Origin: Pontederia crassipes
Lineage: Eukaryota > Streptophyta > Magnoliopsida > Commelinales > Pontederiaceae
Direction of reading: 5' to 3'
Length of the DNA: 64,000 nt
Assembly: GCA_030549335.1 (NCBI GenBank)
Contig: CM060194.1
Span: 68,670,077-68,734,076, forward strand
Below are positions 1-11,435 of this stretch, piece by piece. The notes under the pieces are model-generated. The model made no database searches, was not told the DNA's origin, and was given only the letters and a program-made list of their open reading frames with translations. The position numbers were made by a program, and so were the translations under genes. Within the stretch, counting starts at the first letter, position 1. The number at the start of each line of letters is the position of its first letter.

Positions 1-730
1 AACCCATGAGCTTTGGGATCTCAAGTTTGTGAACTGAAGCTAAAGGAGCCAAGTATTTCTTAGCATAATCTAGAGCCTCATCTCTACTTCCTTTCTGTAC
101 TATCTCTATGAATTGGTGTTGATGAAGCTTAAGTTCAAGACTGGAACCATTCTCCAATAACTTGCTGCTCTGTTTGCATGCCCAACTTAAAGCAGGCTGA
201 AGGTTCCTGGACTTCATTGCTTCAAGTATTGCATACATCTCCAAAAATGGAGTTTTCAAAGCAGACGCCTCTGGCTGCTGGGCCTCTTCTACAAAGCTAT
301 CACCAATGTCAAACATTCCCTGACGATAAAGGTAGCTTATGATGATCTGGTTTACTAATCCGATGTCAAACTTCACATTGCGGTATGCTTTAGATATATC
401 TGGAGTCAAATTCTTGTCAATAACTTTGACATATTTGTTGAGCTCAATATTCAGATCCTTTTGAGAACTTTCCAACTGATTCAATGGTGTGACCTCATTA
501 AGTTTGTTTTTCAGTTCTGCAAGTACAGATGTTGGATGACTTGGATCAGAGTAGCTCATGTCAGTCTGCAATTTGGTTATTGTCTGCTCGATCTCTCGAT
601 GAACACGGTCTATCATTTCTTGTGTTTTAGAGGATGAAAGTCTCTGCTTTTTAGCTACTCGATCAAATGTATCTTTTATTTTATGGAGCTCCATTCGTTC
701 CTCAATAAGTTGCTCCTCAGAGATTCCAAC
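1..730 (-). CDS. RMD5: RMD5/GID2-like CTLH-complex E3 ligase subunit, 5' coding part
   Basis: Minus-strand exon with coding sequence from the ATG at 694 to the left edge (231 codons) and 36 bases of leader (695-730). The acceptor AG lies at 731-732. The protein opens MELHKIKDTFDRVAKKQR, the usual start of plant RMD5 proteins. A LisH motif lies at about residues 112-140 (VNQIIISYLYRQGMFDIGD), a CTLH domain at about 147-207 (LEMYAILEAMKSRNLQPALS), and the CRA region begins at the edge. The C-terminal RING of the family would lie outside the window. In yeast and animals RMD5 pairs with MAEA/Gid9 as the catalytic core of the GID/CTLH ubiquitin ligase. The form YRQGMFDIGD favours RMD5 over MAEA. 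The start is chosen because the reading frame matches the family from this Met onward. No break is seen. Confidence 0.9.
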
Positions 731-1284
731 CTGAACCATGCAAGCAATTAGAGCTAAAATATTCTCATAAAATTTCTGGTAATCCATGGGGAAAATGAAA
801 ATGAAGGATAACTCTGCAAATAACTTTTCACACAGTTCAACAAAATGACAAAGAGAAAGGCATGAAAAATAAAGGAATTCAAACAAGAGTTCTCACTTTT
901 GACTAGAGAATAGATATACTTAAAATTCTATAAGATCTCAACCTTTACCTATTACTACTGCTTCATGATACAAGTATTTTCATATATGTATCCATTATGA
1001 ACTACATAACACTTAATGCAAAAAGAGGAGACTGAAAGTACAAAAATTGGTGATTTGCCATTTCCATCAAGATATTACAGACGAACTATCAGCAATATAA
1101 TGTAAGAATAAAAACAAGACATTACTTATATGGTGAGAAGTTGCCTGCTGAAATAACTGAAAAAAGTGACGAAAATTTGAGAAATCGAGAGGCCCAATAA
1201 CATATACAAAACGAAATTGAGTGGATGTAGGAATATCAATAATCCAAGAACGAGCAATCATGCAAGATATGGCTATAGGATATA

Positions 1285-1395
1285 TCTTGTGCCCAGTACA
1301 GTTCGATTGAAGAGGACATCAGCCACATGTTTTTCAAGTGCCTCATGGCCTCTGAGGTATGGCGACAGTTGAGTAACACAGAGATCGATTCATCA
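1285..1395 (+). mobile_element. L1-type LINE fragment, zinc-binding reverse-transcriptase tail
   Basis: The plus-strand frame from about 1287 reads CAQYSSIEEDISHMFFKC and then LMASEVWRQL, the pattern C..C....ED..H.F..C...VW typical of the zinc-binding domain after plant L1 reverse transcriptases. The same motif occurs in the better LINE copy near 34.8 kb (CVLCGAAMEDIPHLF). The fragment sits inside the leader intron of the RMD5-like gene, opposite to the gene. Decayed AT-rich sequence up to about 1740 may also belong to it, but its limits are not clear. Confidence 0.6.
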
Positions 1396-2332
1396 TCAGT
1401 ATAATAGACATATTGGGTTTTAAGACAATTAAACGAAATGGCTCTTTGAGAAATGATATAATTAGCCCTTTATGGAAGAACTTACAGGTCTTCACAGGCT
1501 CATTTCGGAATGTTGTCATATGAAACACTGAGCTCTGTCTTGAACTGGGAGTAGATTGTTATTACCGTAGATTCTTACAATGAAAATGTGCTATCATATC
1601 AGATGGATTCTTGTATTTAATTTGGAATTGAACTTTCAGTTTGTCAATGGGTCTCTCATGGATTTTAAAGGGGGTTGAAGTTTGGATGAAGCAAGTGGAT
1701 CAAAAGGAAGTGTTTATAATTTTCTTTTTCAGGATAAATGAATTTTGTTGTTCGCAGGAAAAATCATAGTCTGCTTTCAACAATTAATCAAATGATGATT
1801 GTTATCTCAGTGATCTTCAAAGATATCTAAGATGATACAAAAAGTTGATAAATTGAGTTGAATGAAAGAAACTAAAGTTATTTTACAATAATACAAGTTA
1901 GATCGAAAAATGGACAACTTGAACATTGAATTTCAAATGTGTAGTTATTCATATCTGCACCTCATTGCAATAATAGTGTGTTCTTATTTAAACGTATGAC
2001 TGGAATACCCAAGAATTATACTCAGCCATATACATATACTTACGCTTCACATGGACAAGAGAAAAAAGAAGGAAAAGAAGTCATAGATGAACACTCATCT
2101 ACCTGATGCCCATATAGATTATCTCCGTTTTGATTCTAGTGTAATCAGGCTTGGGAATACCAGATATAAGTAGGAGATTACCCCATCGAAAACTTTTTTT
2201 GCTCACGAATCATATGTGATATTTCAGTTCCTATTCCTTCATCCATAATTAGACATTAACTGACAAGAAAAAAATTACCATAAAAGTTTTCAGAAAGCCT
2301 ATGAAAAAGGGAAATTTATCTATCCGAGAGCC

Positions 2333-2340
<8 letters not shown>

Positions 2341-2405
<65 letters not shown>

Positions 2406-2425
2406 GGAAGAAAGAAAGAGAAAAA
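2341..2425. repeat. GA/AG microsatellite
   Basis: An almost uninterrupted AG dinucleotide run fills about 2352-2402, flanked by AAAG/GGAAG purine sequence. It lies just before the GC-rich 5' region of the RMD5-like gene. On the gene's own strand it is a CT-rich tract, a common feature of plant leaders and core promoters. Confidence 0.95.
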
Positions 2426-2987
2426 GAAACCAACAAACAAGATCATATGAATACGCTCAAAGACGAACCGCTTCCCCCGCGGACCAATCGTAAGACGAAA
2501 GGTCTTCAATTTCGCTTTCGGGTGTGCTGATCAGATGCTAAAGCCAAAGATTTATGAAACAATTTGCCGGATACTTCTCTGTTTGTTTTAAATTTTTATC
2601 GAAACCGTGTTCTGATGCCTAGGATTGGAAAGGAAAAACAGGGATCTGTAGTCTATCTCTTTCTCATACCTGTCGTCGCCGTCCGCTTTTATCACGCCAC
2701 TCGCCGCCTCCCCTACACCTTCGTGAGGCCGGTCGCCGGAACCAGGCAGTTGCGAGATCTATTCGCCGGTATTGGAGGAAGAAGCCGCCACAGCGAGCCG
2801 GAGAGCGGAACAAGGAGAAATCTGCGAAAACTGGAGAAGGGAAGGAAACGCAGGAGGCGAAGGGAAAAGTGGGTGGGGCTGGAAGGTTCTAAAATATGTG
2901 TTACGTGTACAAGATAACAATTAATTAATCATTTTATCATCTTTTTTTCACGTTGAAATTGGAAATTTCACTTCAATATTTTACGAG

Positions 2988-3611
2988 GATAAATTATATC
3001 AAATATTCTTCTACTTTAATATTTTTTCAATTCTACCCTACTATTTTACATCTTTTAACTTCTTTCACTAAATATCATTTTCACATATTATAAATCATTT
3101 AGTATGTTCTTTCTTCTCCACGTAATCAATTTACCAACGTAGCAATATTTTAATAAAATAAAATAAAAATGTAAAAATGGGGACTCGACGAACAGAGCTC
3201 CAGTGGACATCAACAAGGTCACGAGAGGCTCCCCCTCGACCTCGCAAAGGGGGTCGAGGCCCCATTCTCCTCGTCGACGTACGAGGGGTGCCCCTTGGGG
3301 GAAGGGTCTTTTTGTTCTGCACAGACAGAGGAGCACCGCCCCTCCCAGCAAGGGCGGTCACTCCTTTTTTCATTTTTAAATACTATTTTATTTTTAAATA
3401 TTGTCACGTCGATAAAAATATTTGTGTGGAGGAGAGAAAAGATTATCACGTAAGCGCCACGTCGGTAGGGTGATAAGAAAATGAGCGATCGCAGGTGAAA
3501 ATGACTGATGAAATAAGTTAAAATATGAAAGATAATCTGATTATAAAATAAAATTGGAGGATAGCACTAAGAAAGTGCATAAAATAGGAGGACATTTGAA
3601 ATAATTTACTC
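2988..3611. mobile_element. palindromic (foldback) non-autonomous element, about 0.62 kb
   Basis: The left end (ATAAATTATATCAAATATTC) and the reverse complement of the right end (AGTAAATTATTTCAAATGTC) match. The similarity continues inward with CATCTTTTAACTT-like and CATATTTTAACTT-like blocks. The centre, about 3170-3370, is GC-rich and close to self-complementary around CCTCGACC/GGTCGAGG. The same terminal sequence appears at the ends of the 7.5-kb structure at 5365-12840, so the two belong to one family. No transposase is seen and open frames in the centre occur on both strands, as expected for a palindrome. The flanks TTTACGA and TTTACAA could be a decayed target duplication. Superfamily is not assigned. 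Confidence 0.6.
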
Positions 3612-3982
3612 TATTTACAATGTGTAATAACTAAATATGTTTTGAGATGTTTTTATGATATATTTTCAAACTGTGTGAATTTGGCGTGCAAGAGGGAAAG
3701 AAAAGAGAAAAAAGGACAAATATGTAACTTTTTAGAAAATAAAAATTTCCGGAAAAATATTAATACTTTGGTAAAATGATCCTCTAAATCAGCCGTCCAT
3801 ATTTGTTGTTGCGATGTCGATGAGTCGATGTCAACAAATGAAAATGAAATAAAAGTTTTAACAAAAAAAATGAATACTTTTAGGTATTCTAAAGTGATTT
3901 AAGAAAACGAAAACTGATTTATACGGAATAAGCGGTAGTGTTTAAAAAAATATTAAGGGATCGTTACGTGATGTAAAAAAAT
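3612..3982. other. AT-rich intergenic DNA, nothing recognised
   Basis: Simple AT-rich spacer between the palindromic element and the SINE-like insertion. No coding frame with codon bias, no RNA gene and no repeat structure could be supported. Confidence 0.6.
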
Positions 3983-3997
3983 AAAGATAAAACAAAA

Positions 3998-4176
3998 CAA
4001 CAACAACAAAGTCTTATCCCACTAGGTGGAGTCGGCTACATGGATCATACGACGTCATTCCGCTCGTTGATCCATGTTCATGAGATTCGACAGGGTTTTA
4101 CGCTGACTGTCAGGGCCTAACACAACCCTCCTCATTTATCCGAGCTTGGAACCGGCTATAAAACATAAGCGGAGTT
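3998..4176 (-). mobile_element. SINE-like element with RTE-type 3' end, full copy
   Basis: In minus orientation the unit begins AACTCCGCTTATGTTTTATA and ends with the RTE-LINE-type sequence CCTAGTGGGATAAGACTTTG followed by TTG repeats. It is flanked by a 15-base direct repeat AAAGATAAAACAAAA at 3983-3997 and 4177-4191, a clear target-site duplication. Related full copies lie at 31616, 43416 and 61374. The last 70 or so bases match the 3' end of the RTE LINE piece at 49549-49972, which suggests that an RTE enzyme mobilised it. No clean pol III A/B boxes were found. Confidence 0.85.
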
Positions 4177-4191
4177 AAAGATAAAACAAAA

Positions 4192-5364
4192 ATAGGTGAA
4201 AAATACAATTAACTCTCATAAAATCGATCATCTCAGCCGCTGCAACATCATTTCCATTTTACGTATGAAATAGTTTCCCTCGGTTTCCTTTTATACATTT
4301 TTTTCAATACATTACAAGTGTCATCTTCTACCTTGTGTTAGTTTTTTTTAGCAGTCAAAATGTTTAAATCTAGGCAAGAGACACATAATTTTAGTTATCA
4401 TCAAGTATGTGAATAAAATTTTAAATTAATTATCATTCAATTAATTTGTACAAATGACATGATTATACATAAGATTCGAGACCTATTTAAACGAGTTAGT
4501 TATTACTCATACTTCACTTAATAGAGCATATCACATTTATAAAATATTGACATGGAACATTATACATAACCTAATCCATGTTTTTATACCATTTGAAATA
4601 TGGTTTCACGGAATATTGAGTTATGCGAATATATAGTATGATGGAATATTGGATTCTGTACGTATAAACAATTAACATTTGTTAGTTCTAACACAACCCT
4701 TTCTCTGCTCTCCTCTAGTCCTCTTCTTCCTCTTCTTCTTCGTATAATCGATGAGCAATGCGAGAAAACTTTGTGGACAAAACATTCATGTCATTCAAGC
4801 CCCCGTTAACATCTTCACCTCCTCTCGACCAATTTGATAACATGGACTTTACATTATGAATCATGGCTTGCCACCACAGCACCCTTCCCTCTCTTCACCA
4901 ATCACTATTTTTAAAAAAAAAACTTAAATCGTTAAGAATAATAACATTATTAATTTTACAATTTTAACACTTTTTCTTTAAAGAAAATATGTTATCTATT
5001 ATGGTTGACGTCTGGAAATGTCTTGATGCAAAAACTGCATAATTCCCGATCAATATTTTTATAATCGGATTGACTTTATCATCAGGTCATGATTGAACCG
5101 ATCTCACTGAGTTTGATCTGATTGAACTAAATTTTATTAAAATAATATTATTTATAATAATTATAAAGATGTAGTATAAGTTATATGATATAGTATATGA
5201 ATATTTTACTAATAACATATTAAAATATTAAAAAATAATATAACATTATACTATTACAATACTATTAAAATTAGTTGTGCAAACATTAAGCTTTATTTTT
5301 TTTTTAAAAAATGCTATTTTTCACATGCCAAACACAATCTTACAAATTAGATATACAAATGACA
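4192..5364. other. AT-rich intergenic DNA, nothing recognised
   Basis: A strongly AT-rich spacer with homopolymer runs. No gene, RNA or transposon could be supported. It ends where the arm of the large inverted structure begins. Confidence 0.6.
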
Positions 5365-6149
5365 GAGGAAACATTGCACCAAATGCTCTTCAACTTTGAC
5401 GTTTGCTTAGCGATACCCTTCAACTTCATTTTGTAACACGAATGTCCTCCATCTTTTAACTTGTTTCACCCGGTGTCCTCCTTACTTGCGATCGCTCGTC
5501 TTCCGATAACGGAATTGACGTGACGCTGACATAATGTCTTCTCTTCTCTCCAAATAGATATTACAATGATGTGATAATATAAAAATAATTATAAAATGTT
5601 ACGTCACCGAAGGGGCGGCCCTCCTTCTCTGGTGCACCAACACTTCTCATCGGAGCCCTCCTCTTTTGACTGCGTGCGTACGCTGACGCACGCAGGCAAA
5701 AAGGGGGAGAGGGGTGTGCCCCAACGAGCTCTCGACAGAGCTCACGGCAAGCGATCCCGCCCCCCGCTACTTGCGTGTGTTGCTAGTGCACGTACGTAGC
5801 CAAAGGGGTGGGGGAGGGGTGGGTGGGGTGGTCGCCCCTTGCGAGCTCTCACCGGAGCTTGCAGGTGTGACCCCCTCTGCTTGTGTGCGTCGTCGGCACA
5901 CACAATCAGGAAAAAAGGGGGTCCCCCTCGTAAGTTCTCGATGAGTGTGAGCACGCAGACAAAAAGGAGGAGGGTTCATCGGAGCTCGCGGGGGGCGACC
6001 CTCCCTTTTTCCTGCATGCATCGTTGCGCGCACGCACGCAAGCAAAAGAGGAGGGGGGGGGGGGGCATCGCCCCTCCTGTGAGCTCCGGCGAGAGCTCGA
6101 AGGGGGGCGACCCCCCTTCTGCGTGCGTTGCGTTGCCAGTGCGCGTACG
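5365..6149. repeat. left GC-rich arm of the large inverted-repeat (foldback) structure
   Basis: From about 5365 the sequence matches the reverse complement of 12326-12840: ACCAAATG near the tip, then CATCTTTTAACTTGTTTCAC, GTCTTCTCTTC, CAATGATGTG and GGGGCG-GCCTCCTTCTC blocks in the same order. The inner part, about 5660-6149, is a CpG-rich degenerate minisatellite with units roughly 105-130 bases apart (near 5664, 5768, 5879, 6011 and 6117), each with a TGCGTGCG...CGCACGCA near-palindrome, an AGGCAAAA tract and GAGCTC motifs. Open frames here are by-products of composition. Confidence 0.7.
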
Positions 6150-6695
6150 TGTCACGAGGTCATTTTTCACTCGATCGACTCATGCGGTGTTTAAACGTGT
6201 CCAACGTCTAGGCAAACTCTTTTGAGCGCTTTACGAAAGCTTGCTTATGCTATTTTTTGTATGCCACAATTTTTAGGATGCACGATCCCGAGCGGACGCC
6301 TCTTCGGTGGAGGCGTTTGTGAACAAATGGGCACCTCGGCGTAACCCTCGATCGCTTGTCACGCTTTGGGACGCTCTTTTGTGGGTTGTCACCCTACGCT
6401 CGAGGCACGATGCTAGATTTAGGAAAGCTTAAAATCTTTGTTGAGAAAATATGAATAATTACAATGCTTCGGGAGGAGCACTAGCGGGTCTTCCCTTACT
6501 ATATCGCAGGCCCGGGAGGCCTCTATACGACGTGTGATGTGGAGGACAAGCTAGGGGTGCACTTTTCAGGAGTGCAGAATTTACAAAACTATCACTATCA
6601 CACTTGAAAGTAAAACTAGGTACAAAAGTGGGTTGAAAAAAGAAAAATACATGAAGCAAGATAACTCGATGTGCTCCGGGAAAAACTCCCGGGAC
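6150..6695 (-). repeat. LTR of the old Gypsy block, left copy
   Basis: It begins TGTCACGAGG and ends CGGGACA on the plus strand. On the element's own strand it therefore starts TGTCCCGG just after a purine tract (GGGGAGAA). It matches 10965-11435 over most of its length but is longer and clearly diverged. Confidence 0.85.
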
Positions 6696-8337
6696 ATTCT
6701 CCCCAACTCAAGTCAACGACGTCCCTAGAGCTGCAGCTTGAAATTCTTCAATCTTCTGCTTGAACTGCCACAAATCTTCGATTGTCTCTCATGCCATTCC
6801 CTCACCATGCGGTGAGCGCACGGGGATTTTGCCACCATAAGAAATGGCGATGGCTTGAGGCATACGAGGTTGTTGCCCCATCATTATCTCGAAGAGACTC
6901 CGATTGGTCGACTCACTTCGTTGTAGGTTGTAGGTTGTAGGAGAATTGCACCATGTCGAATAGCTTCGCCCAATCCTTCTAATTGGCACTCACATAGTGC
7001 CGCAAGTAGATTTCTAGAATACAATTCACCCTCTCAGTTTGGCCATCGGTTTGAGGATGAAGTGATGTCGAGAAATGTAGGTTGGAGCCCATCATCTTGA
7101 ACAATTCCTTCTAAAAATTACCAACGAATCGCCCATCCCGATCGCTGATAATGCTTTGTCGTAGGCTTCAATACTTCACTACATACTTCATGAATAACTC
7201 CGCAGCATTAGTAGTAAGACAACTTGCAGAGCCAGCGGCGAAGATGATATACTTGGAGAATCGATCGACGACCACCATGATGGTACCTGCCCCAGACTTG
7301 GACAGACCTGTGATGAAGTCCATGGAGACATCTTTCCATGGATGCTCTGGGATAGGCAAGGGTTCCAGAAGTCCGCCAGACACTTGATTGAACGTCTTTC
7401 TGGCAAACAAAGCATGTCTTCACGAAAGCTTCAATGTCGTCCTCCATCCTTGGCCGGAAGTAGTTGTCTTCGATGAGTGCCAAATTATGGCGGATGTCTA
7501 GATGTCCCACCCACTTGGAGTCATGGCACCCTTGCATGATAATGCGCCGCAAGTTGTCGAAGAGTGGAATGTAGATGCGACGTTCCTTGGTGAAGATTAG
7601 CCCATCTTCCACCCAAAAGCGATGTGTCTTTCCCTCCTTTGCTTGCTCGAACAAGTTCTTCATCGTGGGATTTGACTCAAAACCCTTCTTGATCTTCTCA
7701 TGAGGTCGGCCTGAGAGGAACTCATGGCCGCCAATTTCGCGCGTCGGCTGAGGGCATCGACAACGACATTTGTCTTACAAGGCTTGTACTCCAGGACGTA
7801 GTCGAATTCCGTCATAAAATCTTGCCATCTTGCTTGCTTCGGCGAGAGCTTCTTCTACGTCTCGAAGTAACTTGTCACGACATTGTCCGTCTTGATGTGA
7901 AATCGCGATCCGAGAAGGTAGTGCCATCATGTTATAAGGCAATGAACCACCACAGTCATCTCCTTCTCCTGAACGGCATAGCACCGCTCCGTGTCGTTGA
8001 GTTTGCGACTCTCGAATGTCACGGGATGTCCCTCCTACATAAGAACTCATCAAATGGCATAGTTAGAAGCATATGTCTGTACCTCGTAGGGCTTGGTGTG
8101 GTCTGACAAGACGAGCACTGGTTCTTTCGTCATGACCCTCTTGAGGGTGTCGAACACTTTCTAGCATGTCGGCATCCACTCCCACTTCACATTCTTCCAG
8201 AGGAGATTTGTCAAAGGGGTCATCACATGTGAATACCCCTTGACGAACCGCCTATAGTAGTTCGTCAGTCCAAGAAACGAACGCATGTCGCGAACCCGCT
8301 TGGGCGGCTCCCACTCCTACTTCAACCCATATGCATT

Positions 8338-9125
8338 GGTTCACCTCTATAGTATCTATCTTAGCTACCTAAGAAAGGGGATAAAATGCTTGAAAACTTT
8401 GTGATAAAATGTGACAAATTTGTGAAAGCAATATTGCTTTTACACTAGCTAGCACTTATTAAATGTACCATAACATATTGCATAAGTACTTCAAGTTTTT
8501 TTAAATTCTGATAATCTTCTTCCCTAACAAGTATTTTATTGCTTTTGAATTGGCAAGAATAAGGTCCTTCTGTATGGGTACAAATTTGGAAAATGGGACT
8601 GATATGGAGTTAAAACTCAAATTTAGAATGCATGGATCATTTAGATATTTTTTTCTTTGACATAGTAAACTTAGCCGTTTCATATTTCTGTGTGCAACCT
8701 TGCATTATTTTCCTTCTGGAGGAGAAAAATGATGACTACTGAATTGTTGGTGTCTTTCCTGTATGTATTAATATTGGAAGTTCCACATGTGATAGTGTAT
8801 GCTATTTAGGGAAAGAGCGTTGAAAAAGGATAAATGTAAGTCTGTTACCCAAACCCCCATTCTCAAAGAAGAAGAGATATGGTGTACAACATTCTCGACA
8901 TGACATCTCTTAACACTAAATATGACTCCATTATGCTGAAGCGTAATGGCCCCGGTACCGGCCAAAAAGGTCGTCAACGGTGCTCTCCACCTTTGACTTC
9001 GACCACCGAGAGCTCTGATCCGCCCAACCCATTGGGTCAAGAGAGCCGATTTGATATAGCGTAACTCACGGATACCCAAGCCCCCTTGAGATGTAGGTCG
9101 ACAGATGCTAGGCCCGAAGATTCGC
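8338..9125 (-). mobile_element. L1-type LINE 3' fragment inserted in the old Gypsy block
   Basis: The minus-strand frame over about 9130-8768 reads GPSICRPTSQGGLGIREL, then LTTFLAGTGAITLQHN and VENVVHHISSSLRMGVW. These match the end of the LINE ORF2 at 33.5-35.1 kb (ASICRPTSQGGFGVWDLQ and LATFVAGAWAI). The two blocks are far closer together here than in the other copy, so the middle of this segment is missing. AT-rich 3' sequence runs left to about 8338. The Gypsy reverse-transcriptase region resumes on both sides, so the LINE arrived after the Gypsy element. Confidence 0.7.
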
Positions 9126-10964
9126 GCCATCCATCTTCAGCTTTCCACTTCTGACGACATGTCCCAAGAAGTGCACTTACGATTGGGCGAAGGCACACTT
9201 CTCCCGCTTAACATAGAGCTCGTTCTGCCACAATACCTCGAACACTTGTCGAATGTGCTCGATATGCTCCTCCAAGGTGCGGTTGTAGATCATTATATCG
9301 TCGAGGTAGACAACCACGAACTTGTCAAGGAATGGTGTAATACCTTGTTCATGAGGGTGCAGAAGGTCGCCGAAGCGTTGGTGAGGCCGAAAGGCATCAC
9401 GAGGAACTCATAGGAGCCGTATCTTGTGATGCACGTCATCTTCTGCACATCATCTTTCGCGATTCAGACTTGCCAATAGCCGGAACGAAGATCCAACTTG
9501 GTAAATCATCTTGCACCGCCAAGTTGGTCGAATAAGTCCGCCACCAAGGGGATGGGGTACTTGTTCTTCATCGTAAGCTTGTTGAGCGCCCGTAGTCGAT
9601 GCACATCCGGAGGGAACCGTCATGCTTCTTCTGAAAGAGAATCGGGGCGCCATATGAAGACTTCGAAGGCCGAACGTATCCTACACCCAATAGTTCCGTA
9701 AGTTGCTTACGGAGTTCTGCGAGTTCCGGAGGGGCGAGCCGATAGGGGACTTCATGTGGGGCTTTTGATCTTGGGACCAAGTCGATGACATGGTCCACTT
9801 CACGCTTCGGCGGCAATCATTTTGACAGTTCTGGGGGCATGACGTCCGCAAAGTTCTCAAGAATTTCAAGAACTTTGGGAGGTGTTGGAGTGGAGGGCCC
9901 CGTATCTTCCAAGATGACGGTTGTCATGAAGGTGTGCTCCTGTTTGCGCAACCCCTTCACCACTTGCATGGCAGAGAGGGTCTTCTATTTGAGATTTTCG
10001 TCTGACCTCACAGGGACGTTGTAAGGTCCCTTGGGGTTGAAGATGACCATCGAGTTGGTGAGCGGGATGACACATGCAGCAATGTGTCACAGAAAAGAGA
10101 TGTCCATCACCACTTCGTAGTCATCCACTGGTGCCACCGTCACGTCGAAGCTTCCTGATCACTTGCCGATGCGAACCTTCACTCCAGGAGAAATTTCTGT
10201 GGTCGAGATAGACATCGCGTTCACCGACTTGAACATGACGTTGGTCTTCTATAGTGACAGCTTCAGCTTCTTGGCGGCCACTTTTGACACGAACAACTCC
10301 GATGCTCTCGTGTCGATGAGGGCGTTGAAGACTTGCCCGTTCAACTCGATGTTCGCATAAAGTCGAGCAACCGATGAAGGACCCTTCGAGGCGTTGATGG
10401 CACTGAGAACGTGCATCGAACTGAAACACGCATTCTCCTTCTCGCCGGGGCAATACATTGCATTAACTGTCGCTTTATGCGGATAATCGCTCATCCAATG
10501 TGGACCCTTGCAAATGTAGCAAGGCTTTAGCGGCTTTCCATCCCTTTTGAATCTTTTATTGCTGGGCTTCCTATCTTGATGTCCCTTGTCTTTGTCTTGA
10601 TAGTGCGGCTTGCCTCCTTACGACTTGGACTTCTCTCCTGCATGTCCATGATCGTCGTCTCCATGGACTCGAGCCGTGTATACAACTGCGTCATCTCGTC
10701 CCGCACCGTTGCAAGATCCACAGTCTTCTCCAACTTTCGCTCGTGCGTTAGGAGTTAATCTTGCATCTCGCCCACGTCCAATTGGAATTGGCCGAGGCAT
10801 TGCTCGAAGGTGGACATGACATCCTTCAAGTGGGCGCGTCCTCGCTCCTGGCGGCCTTTCTCCGATGCGACGGGTTCATTCGTCATCTCCGAATTCGACG
10901 TCATTTCTCCTTAATCGCCGAACGCAACTTAAGCGGTCCCAGAAAAGTCGCTCTGATACCAACT

Positions 10965-11435
10965 TATCACGGGGTCATTTTTCGCTTGACTGACCCGTGC
11001 GGCGTCTAGACATGCCCAACGTCTATGCAAACTCTTTTAAGCTCTTTGCGAAAGTTTGCTTATGCCACTTTTCGTATGCCATAATTTTTGGGACGCACGA
11101 TCCCGAACGGACGCTTCTTCGATGGAGGCGTTTGTGAATAAACGGATACCTCGGCGTAATGCTCGATCGCTTGTGATGCTTTGGAACGCTCTTTTGTGGG
11201 TTGCCACCCCACGCTCGAGGCACGGTGCTAGATTTTCTATACCACAGGCCCGGATGGTCTCTATACGACATGTGATGTAGAGGACAATCTAGGGGGTGCA
11301 CTTTTCAGAAGTGCAAAATTTACAAAACTGCCACTATCACACTTGAAAATAAAATTAAGTACAAAAGTGTATTGAAAAAGGGAAAATACATAAAGTAAGA
11401 TAACTCGACGTGCCCCGAGAAAAGCCCCCGAGACA
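10965..11435 (-). repeat. LTR of the old Gypsy block, right copy
   Basis: Matches 6150-6695, beginning TATCACGGGG and ending CGAGACA on the plus strand. It is followed on its left by the tRNA-Met primer site and on its right by a purine tract and integrase-end sequence. It therefore serves as the 5' LTR of one copy and the 3' LTR of another. Confidence 0.85.

Larger units (their letters stand above)
731..2500 (-). other. leader intron and 5' region of the RMD5-like gene
   Basis: Because the first coding exon has an acceptor 36 bases before its ATG, there must be a non-coding first exon further right. The GC-rich stretch near 2460-2870 is the likely promoter and first exon, but I could not fix the donor. 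The intron holds a LINE piece at about 1285-1395 and a long GA repeat near 2350. The rest is AT-rich with nothing recognisable. Confidence 0.5.

Noticed and set aside
2249-2509. Open frame with a long serine/leucine run
   Set aside because: It is a translation of the GA/CT microsatellite.
3088-3473. Overlapping open frames on both strands
   Set aside because: They lie in the GC-rich palindrome, where both strands are open by composition. No family motif.
5596-6225. Several arginine- and proline-rich open frames
   Set aside because: Produced by the CpG-rich minisatellite units of the foldback arm.
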